Assembly (NCBI GenBank): GCA_024278415.1
Contig: JAJRTI010000298.1
Span: 1-42,132 of the forward strand
Direction: 5' to 3'
From: Planctomycetota bacterium
GTDB taxonomy: Bacteria > Planctomycetota > Brocadiia > JAJRTI01
Length of the DNA: 42,132 nt
Shown here: positions 33,435 through 41,090 of the stretch, one piece after another
How the letters are laid out: each line of letters begins with the position of its first letter
How positions within the stretch are numbered: position 1 is the stretch's first letter
Notes under the pieces: generated by a model
What the model was told of the DNA's origin: nothing
What the model saw: the letters and a program-made list of their open reading frames with translations, nothing else
Databases searched by the model: none
Program-made: the position numbers and the translations under genes

Positions 33435-33529
33435 TCGCGTTCCGACGGACGGTCCCGATGCTTCGGGGTCCGCTCCATGCGTGCAACATCTTGTTTTTCG
33501 TCGCGCTTACGAATGCTTAAGGCATGAAG
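33435..33529. repeat. Dispersed repeat family R2, copy B
   Basis: Second copy of the unit at 32545-32639, same orientation: TCGCGTTCCGACGGACGGTC...CATCTTGTTTTTCGTC. It lies in the 569-base gene-free gap 33269-33837, about 165 bases after the start of that gap. Confidence 0.75.
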
Positions 33530-33620
33530 TTGATCGATTGGCGGCTTGATGGCCACAGCAGATTTGTTCCAAACACCCTGGAGGGCTCCGAACAAGAATC
33601 GCTCAGCCCAGGCCTTACAG

Positions 33621-33738
33621 TCCGCCGTATGGCGCCATGGTGCGAACTTAAGGCCGGCGTCCCCTAGGGACGACCGAGAATCGCCCAGCGCTTCAGCGCT
33701 GGGAGTGGCTTAAAGAAAGCGGGCCTCGCTCGCAACCC
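33621..33738. repeat. Dispersed repeat family R1, copy B
   Basis: Second copy of the unit at 32371-32530, same orientation: GCCGTATGGCG, GGCGTCCCCTAGGGACG, CCCAGCGCTTCAGCGCTGGG, CTTAAAGAAAGCGGGC, CGCAACCC. R1 precedes R2 in the first gap but follows it here. The rest of the gap holds no supported gene. Confidence 0.75.
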
Positions 33739-33837
33739 AGTTAGACTTTCTGATTCCGTTGCCGTCAAACTCCGTTGCCACTCTTCATTCTGAGAAAAGG
33801 CCCGACCTCAAGCGCGACATCACAGATGCGGCACGCC

Positions 33838-35211
33838 CTAGGGCATGAACAGCTTCTGGCACTGGGGGTTGGCCATGATCGCGGCGACCAGCGCCTTGCA
33901 CAGCGCTTGCATGCCCCGCTGGGTGTCCATGTGCCGGGCGGACGAGTTGCCGATCCAGAGGATCTTGCTGCGCCGGTTCTCCACGATCCTCAAGGTCACG
34001 CCCACGTTCGCCACGCTCACCACGCGGTGCTCGGCCTCCGGCACTCGGTTGTTGTTCCTGAGCACCTCCATGACGGCGTCCTTGGACGTCTCCGGGAACC
34101 GCACGTGGAGTTTGCTGGCCTTCATTGCCTCGACCGGCGCCACCTTCTGTATGAGGGTCGCCTTGGTTGCGATGGGCTCGGGCTCGGCCTTGTAGGAGGT
34201 GTGGCCGGCCCCAAGGGTCACGATGCCGAGGACGAGTCGGACGGGGAACGTGACGAAGTTGGCCAAGCCGGCCGAGGTCTTCAAGCCGTGCGTGTAGTCC
34301 TGGTATTCCTTGACGTACCGCTCGTCGAACGTCCGCGCGTAGGCCTGGAAATCGGCCACGTACTGGCGGTAGTTCCTCTCATAATCCTGTAAAGCGTTGT
34401 TGAACTGCTTCTCATATTCGGCGAACGCTTGCTCGTAACGCGCGTAGTCCTTCTCGTACTGGGCGTATGCGCGCCGGTATTGGGCGATCTTCTTCACGTA
34501 GCGGTAGTAGCTGTCATCGTCGAGCACCCAGGGCAGCCTGGCGTTGATGTTCTCGATGCTGAACGCGGTCACCGCGCCGCTGATCCAGAGGTCGCAGTTG
34601 TGGACCTTGCCGATCTGGCTGAAGAGCTGTTTGTCCGTGAGGTTGACAACGTCGTCTTGTGCTCCCTTCTGCTCTTCGAGCACCTTCTGCATGACTTCGT
34701 TGCGGTCGAGAAGCGTGAACCTCGCGCCGGCGGCATGCTGGTGCACGCTGAGTTCCCGATAGATGAAATCCGCCGCGAGCCGGCCCGGCGCCCCTTCTGT
34801 TTTCACGTCGCTCTTGAGGTCGAGCACGGCCACACCGAAGGTTTTCCCATTGGCGGGCTTCGGCAACGAGCCGGCCGTCCGGCTCGACACCCACTGGCCA
34901 CTAGTGGCCTTGGCGGGGTCGGTCACGATGAACTCTTCTTCCGTCATGAGCCTCACGCCGGGGAGCATGATGGCATTGTCCGCAACTTGTTCGTCCGCGC
35001 GGTCGTAGATATTTGTGCGGGCCTTGGGCAGCACCACCTCGAACTTGAGGGATTCCGTCTCAGGCGCGACCGGGGGCTGGGGCTGCCGCTGGGCCGCGGT
35101 CTTGGACGGTGGCATGGGCGGGGGCGGCGCGGGCCCGGTGATCTTGCAGCCGCACAGGGCCACAAGCAGGGCGATGCCGAGCGCGGTGCAGAATGGCCTA
35201 TTGCTTGCCAT
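33838..35211 (-). CDS. Lipoprotein with CsgG/TolB-N-like domain and Tyr-rich coiled coil
   Basis: A 457-residue lipoprotein with lipobox LCGC, lipidated Cys22, then a Pro-rich tether. Residues ~120-215 (FGVAVLDLKSD, FTLLDRNEVMQKVLEEQ, CDLWISGAVTAF) match the CsgG/TolB-N-like fold found in outer-membrane assembly and penicillin-binding-protein activator lipoproteins. Residues ~235-305 are an unusual coiled coil with a Tyr every 3-4 residues (YRRAYAQYEKDYARYEQAF...). A second domain follows (about 345-457). Its start overlaps the end of the caspase gene by 14 bases, indicating a shared operon and probably a shared complex in the envelope. Confidence 0.8.
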   Translation of the reverse strand: MASNRPFCTALGIALLVALCGCKITGPAPPPPMPPSKTAAQRQPQPPVAPETESLKFEVVLPKARTNIYDRADEQVADNAIMLPGVRLMTEEEFIVTDPAKATSGQWVSSRTAGSLPKPANGKTFGVAVLDLKSDVKTEGAPGRLAADFIYRELSVHQHAAGARFTLLDRNEVMQKVLEEQKGAQDDVVNLTDKQLFSQIGKVHNCDLWISGAVTAFSIENINARLPWVLDDDSYYRYVKKIAQYRRAYAQYEKDYARYEQAFAEYEKQFNNALQDYERNYRQYVADFQAYARTFDERYVKEYQDYTHGLKTSAGLANFVTFPVRLVLGIVTLGAGHTSYKAEPEPIATKATLIQKVAPVEAMKASKLHVRFPETSKDAVMEVLRNNNRVPEAEHRVVSVANVGVTLRIVENRRSKILWIGNSSARHMDTQRGMQALCKALVAAIMANPQCQKLFMP

Positions 35212-36427
35212 GAGTGAACTCCTCCGTTTTCAGGTCGTAGGTCACCTGGAGCTGTCGGTTTGCGCGGTCGATCGAAAGTTCGGCCGGCTCCTTCTCCGAA
35301 AGCTGGCCCTCGATCTTGTCTCGGTCGAAAGGCCTGAGGCCGGATTGTGACAGGTGTTGGTGCAGACGCCTCGCCACGAGCGCGGCCGCGGATGCCTTGG
35401 CGCGATTGATCCACAGCCGGCCCTCGGGCATGCTGGGCGTGGTGACGGTGATGGAGACTCGCCCGTCGCCAAGCGCCCTGATACCGGGGGGGGGCGCGAG
35501 TGTGGCCGAGGCCTGGCCGCCAGCGGCCGGCGGCCGGCGGGCGGCGCCCGCGCCGGCCGCAATGGACGGCGAGACCGCGTTGGGGTCGATGTATTGGGGT
35601 TGCAGGAAGAAGATGAACTCGCCGCCCTCATCTCCCGCGCCTTGCAAAGGGCCCACGCGCGGCGTTTGGCTGGCATTGCGCGCGATCCCGACCTTGATGC
35701 GGTCGAACAGTTCGTTCGCCACGAGGTAGGCCTGCCGGTTTCGCCGGAGAGCCTTCAGCAAGAAGTAAGCGAAGGGGCTGTGGCCGCCAAGCCCCACGTC
35801 CGCCACCGGCTCCGTCAACCCCGACGTGAGGGCCTGCCGCGAGGGCAGTTCGTGCGCTCGCCGGTAGTAGGGCTCGGTGATGGTGGGCCGGGCGCTACGG
35901 CTCCCGAAGAAATCGCCAGAGAAACACGAGTCGCTGATGAGCAGCACGTGCTTGGCCTTCATGTTGGCCACCAGGCCCTTGACACGTTTGCTGCTGATCC
36001 ACGTTGTGGCCCGATCGGTGCCGTCCACCGGGATCCAAAAGCTCGTCTTCTCGATCTCGTCCAGGTTGCCATGCCCCGCGTAGTAGATCAGGAGGCTGTC
36101 ATTCTCCGCGGTCTGCCCCGCCATTTCCCGCAGCTTTTCGATGATGTTGTCGCGTGTGGCGTCTGCATCGTACAGCGCGTGCACGCGGTCCACGTAGTAA
36201 CGTTCCCGCAGCACCTTGACCACCGCCTTCGCATCGGCGACGGCCCCGCGCAGGCTCGCCCACTTCTGCCAATGCTTGTATTGGTTGATGCCGATCGCGA
36301 GCACCCATTGTCTGCCCACCGCGCCTGCGCCAGGCACCCGGGCCACGCCGCCCATCCCCCGTTGCCCCAGCACAGGGCCCCCTAGCATGGTAATTGCGAG
36401 CGCCGCGACGATACGGTGTTTTGCCAT
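35198..36427 (-). CDS. Exported caspase-like (peptidase C14) protease
   Basis: A 409-residue protein with a signal peptide (1-21). Residues 40-290 form the caspase p20-like domain: WVLAIGINQYKHW, the catalytic His119 in YYAGHGN and Cys168 in SDSCFSGDFF, so the dyad is intact. An Ala/Pro-rich linker leads to a C-terminal domain (about 325-409; RRLHQHLSQSGLRPFDRDKIEG) resembling small lipoprotein/TolB-N modules. Most bacterial caspases are cytosolic; export is notable. The start at 36427 is supported by the signal peptide and by a promoter just upstream, though the Shine-Dalgarno is weak. It overlaps the lipoprotein gene, which I infer encodes its partner or substrate. Confidence 0.9.
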   Translation of the reverse strand: MAKHRIVAALAITMLGGPVLGQRGMGGVARVPGAGAVGRQWVLAIGINQYKHWQKWASLRGAVADAKAVVKVLRERYYVDRVHALYDADATRDNIIEKLREMAGQTAENDSLLIYYAGHGNLDEIEKTSFWIPVDGTDRATTWISSKRVKGLVANMKAKHVLLISDSCFSGDFFGSRSARPTITEPYYRRAHELPSRQALTSGLTEPVADVGLGGHSPFAYFLLKALRRNRQAYLVANELFDRIKVGIARNASQTPRVGPLQGAGDEGGEFIFFLQPQYIDPNAVSPSIAAGAGAARRPPAAGGQASATLAPPPGIRALGDGRVSITVTTPSMPEGRLWINRAKASAAALVARRLHQHLSQSGLRPFDRDKIEGQLSEKEPAELSIDRANRQLQVTYDLKTEEFTHGKQ

Positions 36428-36470
36428 GGCCAGACATTGCCGGTCAAAGATGGGCTTCGCGACGGCAGAT

Positions 36471-36499
36471 ATCCTATGTGGCCCCCCCTCGGCTGTCAA
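36471..36499 (-). promoter_or_regulatory. Sigma-70-type promoter for the caspase-lipoprotein operon
   Basis: On the minus strand, consensus TTGACA (36499-36494), a 17-base spacer, and TAGGAT (36476-36471). The leader to the ATG at 36427 is about 35 bases. It separates this operon from the exporter operon upstream. Confidence 0.65.
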
Positions 36500-36534
36500 G
36501 GCGCCGCGCCGCCCCTTGTAGGGCTGCTATGTCT

Positions 36535-38010
36535 CTATCGGACGCGGATGAACGCGCGGGCGCTCATGCCGGGCAACAGCAGCAGCTCCTCTGGCTTGGG
36601 CTCCTTCTCGAATCGGATCTTGACCCACACTTGCTCGCCTCGCGACGGGGGCCGGGCGGACCCGGTGGCCACGACCGCTCGGCGCTCGACGGAGGACGTG
36701 GAGAGCGACACGAGGTCCACGTACGCCGGTATGAACTCCCACGCGCCGGCGATCGTGGCGACCGTGGCTTTCTGCTTCGGCCTGAGGCGGTAGGCGTCGG
36801 CTTCGCTCACGAAGCCCTCGATCCAGTGGCCTTGGCTGTCGTCCCGCACAAACACAATGGGCTCGCCCTTCTTGCACACTTCGCCCACCTCGCCAAAAGT
36901 GCGCAGCACGGTGCCGTCGACGGGGCTACAGATCGTCTTGGACTTGAGGTTGGCCTCGCGCTGGTCGACGGTGGCTTTGGCCTTCGCCACTTCGGCCTCT
37001 GCGGCTTTGATGCGCTCCTCGGCGAGCTTGATCTCGAACCGCCGCGCCTGGGCCCGTTTCTCTTGAGCCTTGGCGTCCAGGAGTTGGGCTTCGCACACCT
37101 TGACTTCGGCGGCAAGCCGGCGCAGCTCCCCCGCGCCTGTTTTGGTCAGCGCCAAGGCGGCGTCCTGGGCGTCCACGCCCTTCTCAGACGCACGGACTTC
37201 CTCCGCGGTCGGCCCGGCTTGTGCGAGCTTGAGGTTCAGCTCGGCCTCCGTCAGGGCGTTTTCGGCCTCGGACAGCAGTGAGAGCTTTTGCTCCATCTCG
37301 ACGTTGGATATCACGCCGCCCTTGGCGAGTTTGTTGGCGGCTTCCACGTCGATCTTGTAGAAATCTCGGCGGTTCTTGGCCGCGGCCAGCCGCGCCTTGA
37401 GCGCGGCGATCCGCTCGGGCCGGGTGCCCTTCCTGAAATTCTCGTCCAGGGCTTGGCTCTGGTCGCGCTGGGCCTGGGCGCGGCGGATCTGTTCGGGCAG
37501 TTGCGCCTTGTAGTGGTCGCGGTCCGCTTCGGTCCGTTCGAGCGACGCGGACGCCACGCTCACTTGGGCCTTGGCCAACTCGATGGCCGATTCGATCTGG
37601 GCGCGCAGGATGTCGAGCTGTGCGCGGCCTCGCGTGAGGTCGCTCTCGCGGACGGCCAAGTCGGCCTTGGCCGCTTCGAGGGCGGCCGCCAGTTGCGTGT
37701 CGTCGAGCCGTGCGACCGGATCGCCCTTCTTGACCGTGTCGCTGGGCACGACGTACAGCTCCGCGAGCCGAGCGTCGACGTCCGAAGCGAGTTCGACGAG
37801 TTCACAGTGCACGCTCGCCTGGACCGTCGTGACGTATGTGCAGACGTAGTACGTGTAGCTGGCCACGGCCAACACGACGAGGGTGGCCAGCACGAGGCCG
37901 ACGGTCCAGAGGCGCCGTTTCCACTTGGAGGCTTGGATGGGGGAATCTCCGCCGCGCGCCGCGCGCCGGTGGTCGTATTCGAGGCTAGGGTTAGGAGTGG
38001 TGTCGGCCAT
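36535..38010 (-). CDS. HlyD-family membrane fusion (periplasmic adaptor) protein
   Basis: A 491-residue adaptor. A short cytosolic N-terminus is followed by one TM helix (about 34-56). A first half-lipoyl/biotinyl segment (ELASDVDARLAELYVVPSDTVKKGDPV) precedes a very long coiled-coil hairpin (about 105-375), then the second half (SKTICSPVDGTVLRTFGEVGEVCKKGEPIV) and a beta-barrel domain. It links an inner-membrane pump to the periplasm or outer membrane. Its ATG overlaps the DUF1854 stop (TAATG), so it is coupled to that gene and belongs with the ABC exporter. No TolC-like gene is in view. Confidence 0.93.
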   Translation of the reverse strand: MADTTPNPSLEYDHRRAARGGDSPIQASKWKRRLWTVGLVLATLVVLAVASYTYYVCTYVTTVQASVHCELVELASDVDARLAELYVVPSDTVKKGDPVARLDDTQLAAALEAAKADLAVRESDLTRGRAQLDILRAQIESAIELAKAQVSVASASLERTEADRDHYKAQLPEQIRRAQAQRDQSQALDENFRKGTRPERIAALKARLAAAKNRRDFYKIDVEAANKLAKGGVISNVEMEQKLSLLSEAENALTEAELNLKLAQAGPTAEEVRASEKGVDAQDAALALTKTGAGELRRLAAEVKVCEAQLLDAKAQEKRAQARRFEIKLAEERIKAAEAEVAKAKATVDQREANLKSKTICSPVDGTVLRTFGEVGEVCKKGEPIVFVRDDSQGHWIEGFVSEADAYRLRPKQKATVATIAGAWEFIPAYVDLVSLSTSSVERRAVVATGSARPPSRGEQVWVKIRFEKEPKPEELLLLPGMSARAFIRVR

Positions 38011-38528
38011 TATGTTTCGCTGATGATGAGGTTCTGGCTACGAGGATCGAGCGCGGACAGGTCTTCGACCATGAAGCGGTTTTCGTCGGCGTCCACGATA
38101 ACAAGGCCCCCTCCCGGGAGGCGTCGGATTTTCTCTCGGTCAACAATCTCGAACCGCGCGCGGCCGCAGTCCGTGTCCACGTCCCAGTGCGACACGCCCC
38201 AACTTTCGGAGATGCTGTGCACCGCGGTGATGCGGGGCACGAAGTAGTTCAAGTCGAGTGCGTCTTGGACCGCCTCCCGGCTGGCGTCGTCGAGTGCGTC
38301 GAGATGGGTGAGGAGGCAGACCTCCTTGCCCTTGTCGTTGATGAAGCTCACGTAGGGCGCGGCGTGTGAGAGGGGGAACGCCCTGACCGCGCGCACGCCG
38401 TCGTACACGGTGTCGTCCACGCGCACGTGCATGACGAAGCGCGCATCGCGCCACACGCGCACGCGGTCCGCGTCCACGAGCTTCGCGGACTCGCGCATGT
38501 GCGCGGCGTGGTCGTTGTCCGTGGACAT
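38010..38528 (-). CDS. DUF1854 family protein
   Basis: A 172-residue soluble protein of the DUF1854 family. Recognisable blocks are FPLSHAAPYVSFINDKGKEV, LDALDDASREAVQDALDLNYFVPRI and WDVDTDCGRARFEI. The family is known as a companion of ABC exporters of the type encoded just upstream, and has been linked to cyanophycin gene clusters. No cyanophycin synthetase is visible here. The gene starts 17 bases after the exporter gene and overlaps the adaptor gene by one base. Its role is unknown; regulation or cytosolic docking of the exporter is an inference. Confidence 0.85.
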   Translation of the reverse strand: MSTDNDHAAHMRESAKLVDADRVRVWRDARFVMHVRVDDTVYDGVRAVRAFPLSHAAPYVSFINDKGKEVCLLTHLDALDDASREAVQDALDLNYFVPRITAVHSISESWGVSHWDVDTDCGRARFEIVDREKIRRLPGGGLVIVDADENRFMVEDLSALDPRSQNLIISET

Positions 38529-38544
38529 GGGGGGTTCTCGGGGC

Positions 38545-40839
38545 TCAGACTTTCACGTTTTCCGACCAGGCCGTCATCTTCGACAGTTCGGACTGCATCT
38601 TGCAGAGCCGGCTGTAGAGGCCGCCGGATTGGAGCAACTCGTCGTGCGTGCCCATTTCGGAGATCTTGCCGCGGTCCAGCACCACGAGCCGGTTGGCCTT
38701 GCGCAGGGTGGATAGCCGGTGCGCAATGGCGAAGGTGGTGCGATTCTGCACGAGCCGCTCGAGCGCGGTCTGGATCTGCACCTCGGTCTCCGTGTCAACC
38801 GACGCGGTCGCCTCGTCGAGGATGAGGATCCGCGGGTCGGAGAGCACCGCGCGCGCGATGGAGATGCGCTGGCGCTCGCCGCCGGACAGCGTCATGCCGC
38901 GCTCGCCGACCATGGAGTCGTATCCGTCCGGCAGGTTCATGATGAAGTCGTGCGCGTTCGCCGCGCGGGCCGCGGCGATGATGTCGTCCGGCGAAGCATC
39001 GGGCCGGGAGTAGGCGATGTTCATCGCGATGGTGCCGTGGAACAGGTAGGGGTCTTGGAGCACGACGCCGATCTGTTCACGGTATGAGGTCAGGTCCAGA
39101 TCCTGCACGTTGTGCCCGTCGATGAGGATCTCGCCCGTATCAATGTCGTAGAAGCGTGCGATGAGGTGTACGGTCGTGCTCTTGCCCGCGCCGCTTGGGC
39201 CCACGAGGCCGATCATCTCGCCCGGCTCGACCTTGAACGACACGCCGTCGATCGCGTACTTGCCCGGCTCGTACCCGAAGCGCACGTTGCGGAACTCGAC
39301 GGCGCCTACGAGCGGCTTGATGATGATGCCGCCCGACTGGTGCACGGGCTCGGGGTCTTGGTCGAGCAGTTCGAAGACGCGCTCGGCCGAGGTGACCGCG
39401 TGCTGGAGGCGGTGGTTGATCATGCCGAATTGTTGCACCGGCATGTAAAACCGCCACATGTAGCTGGTGAAAGCCATGAGCACGCCGAGGGAGGTGTACC
39501 CATAGAGGGCCATGTAGCCGCCGACGCTGAAAATCAGGATCGTGCCCAGGCCGGTAGCGAAGTCCAGCGCCGGGAAAAACCAACTGGCCACGCGCGTGAC
39601 GCGCAGCTCCTGGTGGAACAATTCGTTGCTCACGTTGCGGAAGCGCCGGGACTCGCGCTGCTCCTGTGCGAAGGCCTTCACGACACGGATGCCGGGGATG
39701 GTGTCGGTGAGGATCGCGCTGACCGCGGCCAGCCGGCGCCAGATGCGGTGGTAGAGTGTGTGCAGGCGCTGGCCGACGACGAGCGTGGCCCCGATGATGA
39801 TCGGCACCGGGGCCAACGTCAGCAGGAAAAGCCGCCAGTCCATGAACACAAGGATAAGCGCAATCAGCACCACGGTCGCCAGATTGACGAGGATTTCCTG
39901 GAAGCCCTCGGCGATGAAGTACTGGAGCCGGCCAATGTCGCTGGTCACGCGCGACATGACTTGGCCGGTCTGCTTGCGGCTGTAATAGCTCAGCGTGAGC
40001 TTCTGAATGTGCGAGAAGACCTGTACGCGCAAGTCACGCAGCACCACCCCGCCCAGCCAACGCAAGAGATACGTGCGTACACCCGACACGATGAAGCGGG
40101 CGATGTAGATCCCAATCAGGAGCACCACGATCACCCACAGCAGCCCGACGTTTCGCTTGCCAATCACGTCGTCGACCAGGACTTTCGTGAGGTACGGCGG
40201 CGCGAGTTGAAGCCCGGTCATGCCCAACGTCATGGCGAGGCCGGTGAGCGCCCACGCCTTGTAAGGCAGAAGATAGCTCAGGAGCCGGACGAAGAGCGCC
40301 TTGTGGTCCGCGCAATGAATGCACACGGCCTCGCGCTCGCGCATGGCCCGGCCGCATTGGGGGCAGCGGTGGTGTGCGCGCTGCACCGGTGGCGGAGGCA
40401 CGGCTTCGCTCGCGTCAAGCCCTTCCTTGCGCAGCCGCGCAATCTCCCTGAGCCGGTGGCACATGTTCGCGGCTTCTTGCCGCGCGGCGAACGAGTAGCG
40501 CACCACCTCGTGCGCGCGGTCCTTCGTCTCGACCAGGAGCGAGCACGAAGACACGTGGTTGAGCATGCGCGCGTCTTCGACATCGCTCAGGGGCACTTCG
40601 AGCGCCACGTGGGCCGCGTCCGCGCGGCCGTTGGGCGAGAGCACCAGCAGGCGCTGGTTCGTGAGGAAGGCCCAGCGCTCCCCGAACTTGGACTCCTCGG
40701 TGATGTCCCCGAACACGCAGGCCGCGACCGCTTCGTCGTCGCACAGCGTGCGCCCCAGCCACGTGCGCACGTCCTGGGGAAGTCGTTCGAGTTGGAATGC
40801 GTCGCCCGGCAAAGGCGAACGCTTAGCGTCGTCGCTCAT
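38545..40839 (-). CDS. MsbA-like ABC exporter with N-terminal PH-like domain and zinc ribbon
   Basis: A 764-residue half-transporter. Residues ~10-135 resemble a bacterial PH-like domain (WAFLTNQRLLVLSPNG). A zinc ribbon CPQCG...CIHC sits near 157-174. Six TM helices span about 185-465. The ATPase domain (about 500-750) has an intact Walker A (GPSGAGKST), signature LSGGERQR, Walker B ILILDEATA and switch His (AIAHRLST). Homodimers of this type move lipids, peptides or polymers outward. The cytosolic PH-plus-zinc-ribbon front end is unusual for MsbA and matches exporters paired with DUF1854. First gene of the operon with DUF1854 and the HlyD adaptor. Confidence 0.93.
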   Translation of the reverse strand: MSDDAKRSPLPGDAFQLERLPQDVRTWLGRTLCDDEAVAACVFGDITEESKFGERWAFLTNQRLLVLSPNGRADAAHVALEVPLSDVEDARMLNHVSSCSLLVETKDRAHEVVRYSFAARQEAANMCHRLREIARLRKEGLDASEAVPPPPVQRAHHRCPQCGRAMREREAVCIHCADHKALFVRLLSYLLPYKAWALTGLAMTLGMTGLQLAPPYLTKVLVDDVIGKRNVGLLWVIVVLLIGIYIARFIVSGVRTYLLRWLGGVVLRDLRVQVFSHIQKLTLSYYSRKQTGQVMSRVTSDIGRLQYFIAEGFQEILVNLATVVLIALILVFMDWRLFLLTLAPVPIIIGATLVVGQRLHTLYHRIWRRLAAVSAILTDTIPGIRVVKAFAQEQRESRRFRNVSNELFHQELRVTRVASWFFPALDFATGLGTILIFSVGGYMALYGYTSLGVLMAFTSYMWRFYMPVQQFGMINHRLQHAVTSAERVFELLDQDPEPVHQSGGIIIKPLVGAVEFRNVRFGYEPGKYAIDGVSFKVEPGEMIGLVGPSGAGKSTTVHLIARFYDIDTGEILIDGHNVQDLDLTSYREQIGVVLQDPYLFHGTIAMNIAYSRPDASPDDIIAAARAANAHDFIMNLPDGYDSMVGERGMTLSGGERQRISIARAVLSDPRILILDEATASVDTETEVQIQTALERLVQNRTTFAIAHRLSTLRKANRLVVLDRGKISEMGTHDELLQSGGLYSRLCKMQSELSKMTAWSENVKV

Positions 40840-40919
40840 GGCCCAAATAACACGGCGCCGCCCGGGGGAGAGAAGCGGCGCCTGCCCTGCGGGGATTAGT
40901 CGGTGTGTTGCAACGCTGT

Positions 40920-40948
40920 ATTTAAGCCCAAAACGCGTCAGGTGTCAA
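40920..40948 (-). promoter_or_regulatory. Sigma-70-type promoter for the ABC exporter operon
   Basis: On the minus strand, consensus TTGACA (40948-40943), a 17-base spacer, and TTAAAT (40925-40920). The leader to the ATG at 40839 is about 75 bases. Confidence 0.6.
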
Positions 40949-41012
40949 TCACTTGGGCAGGCCGTCGGGGTGCGCTCCACGAGCATCTTGACGGGATGCA
41001 TGGGGAGGCTCC

Positions 41013-41090
41013 AAACGTAAAACGTAAAACGTAAGGGAAGTGCCGCGGGCCACGTCTGCTCTGCTTACGTTTTACTCATTACGTTTTACG
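41013..41090. repeat. Inverted word-repeat cassette, ACGTAAA type
   Basis: The left arm 41013-41035 is AAACGTAAAACGTAAAACGT then AAG. The right arm 41064-41090 is CTTACGTTTTACTCATTACG then TTTTACG, the reverse complement with a short insertion. About 28 bases lie between. The right arm supplies the last codons and stop of the Gfo/Idh gene. Confidence 0.75.
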
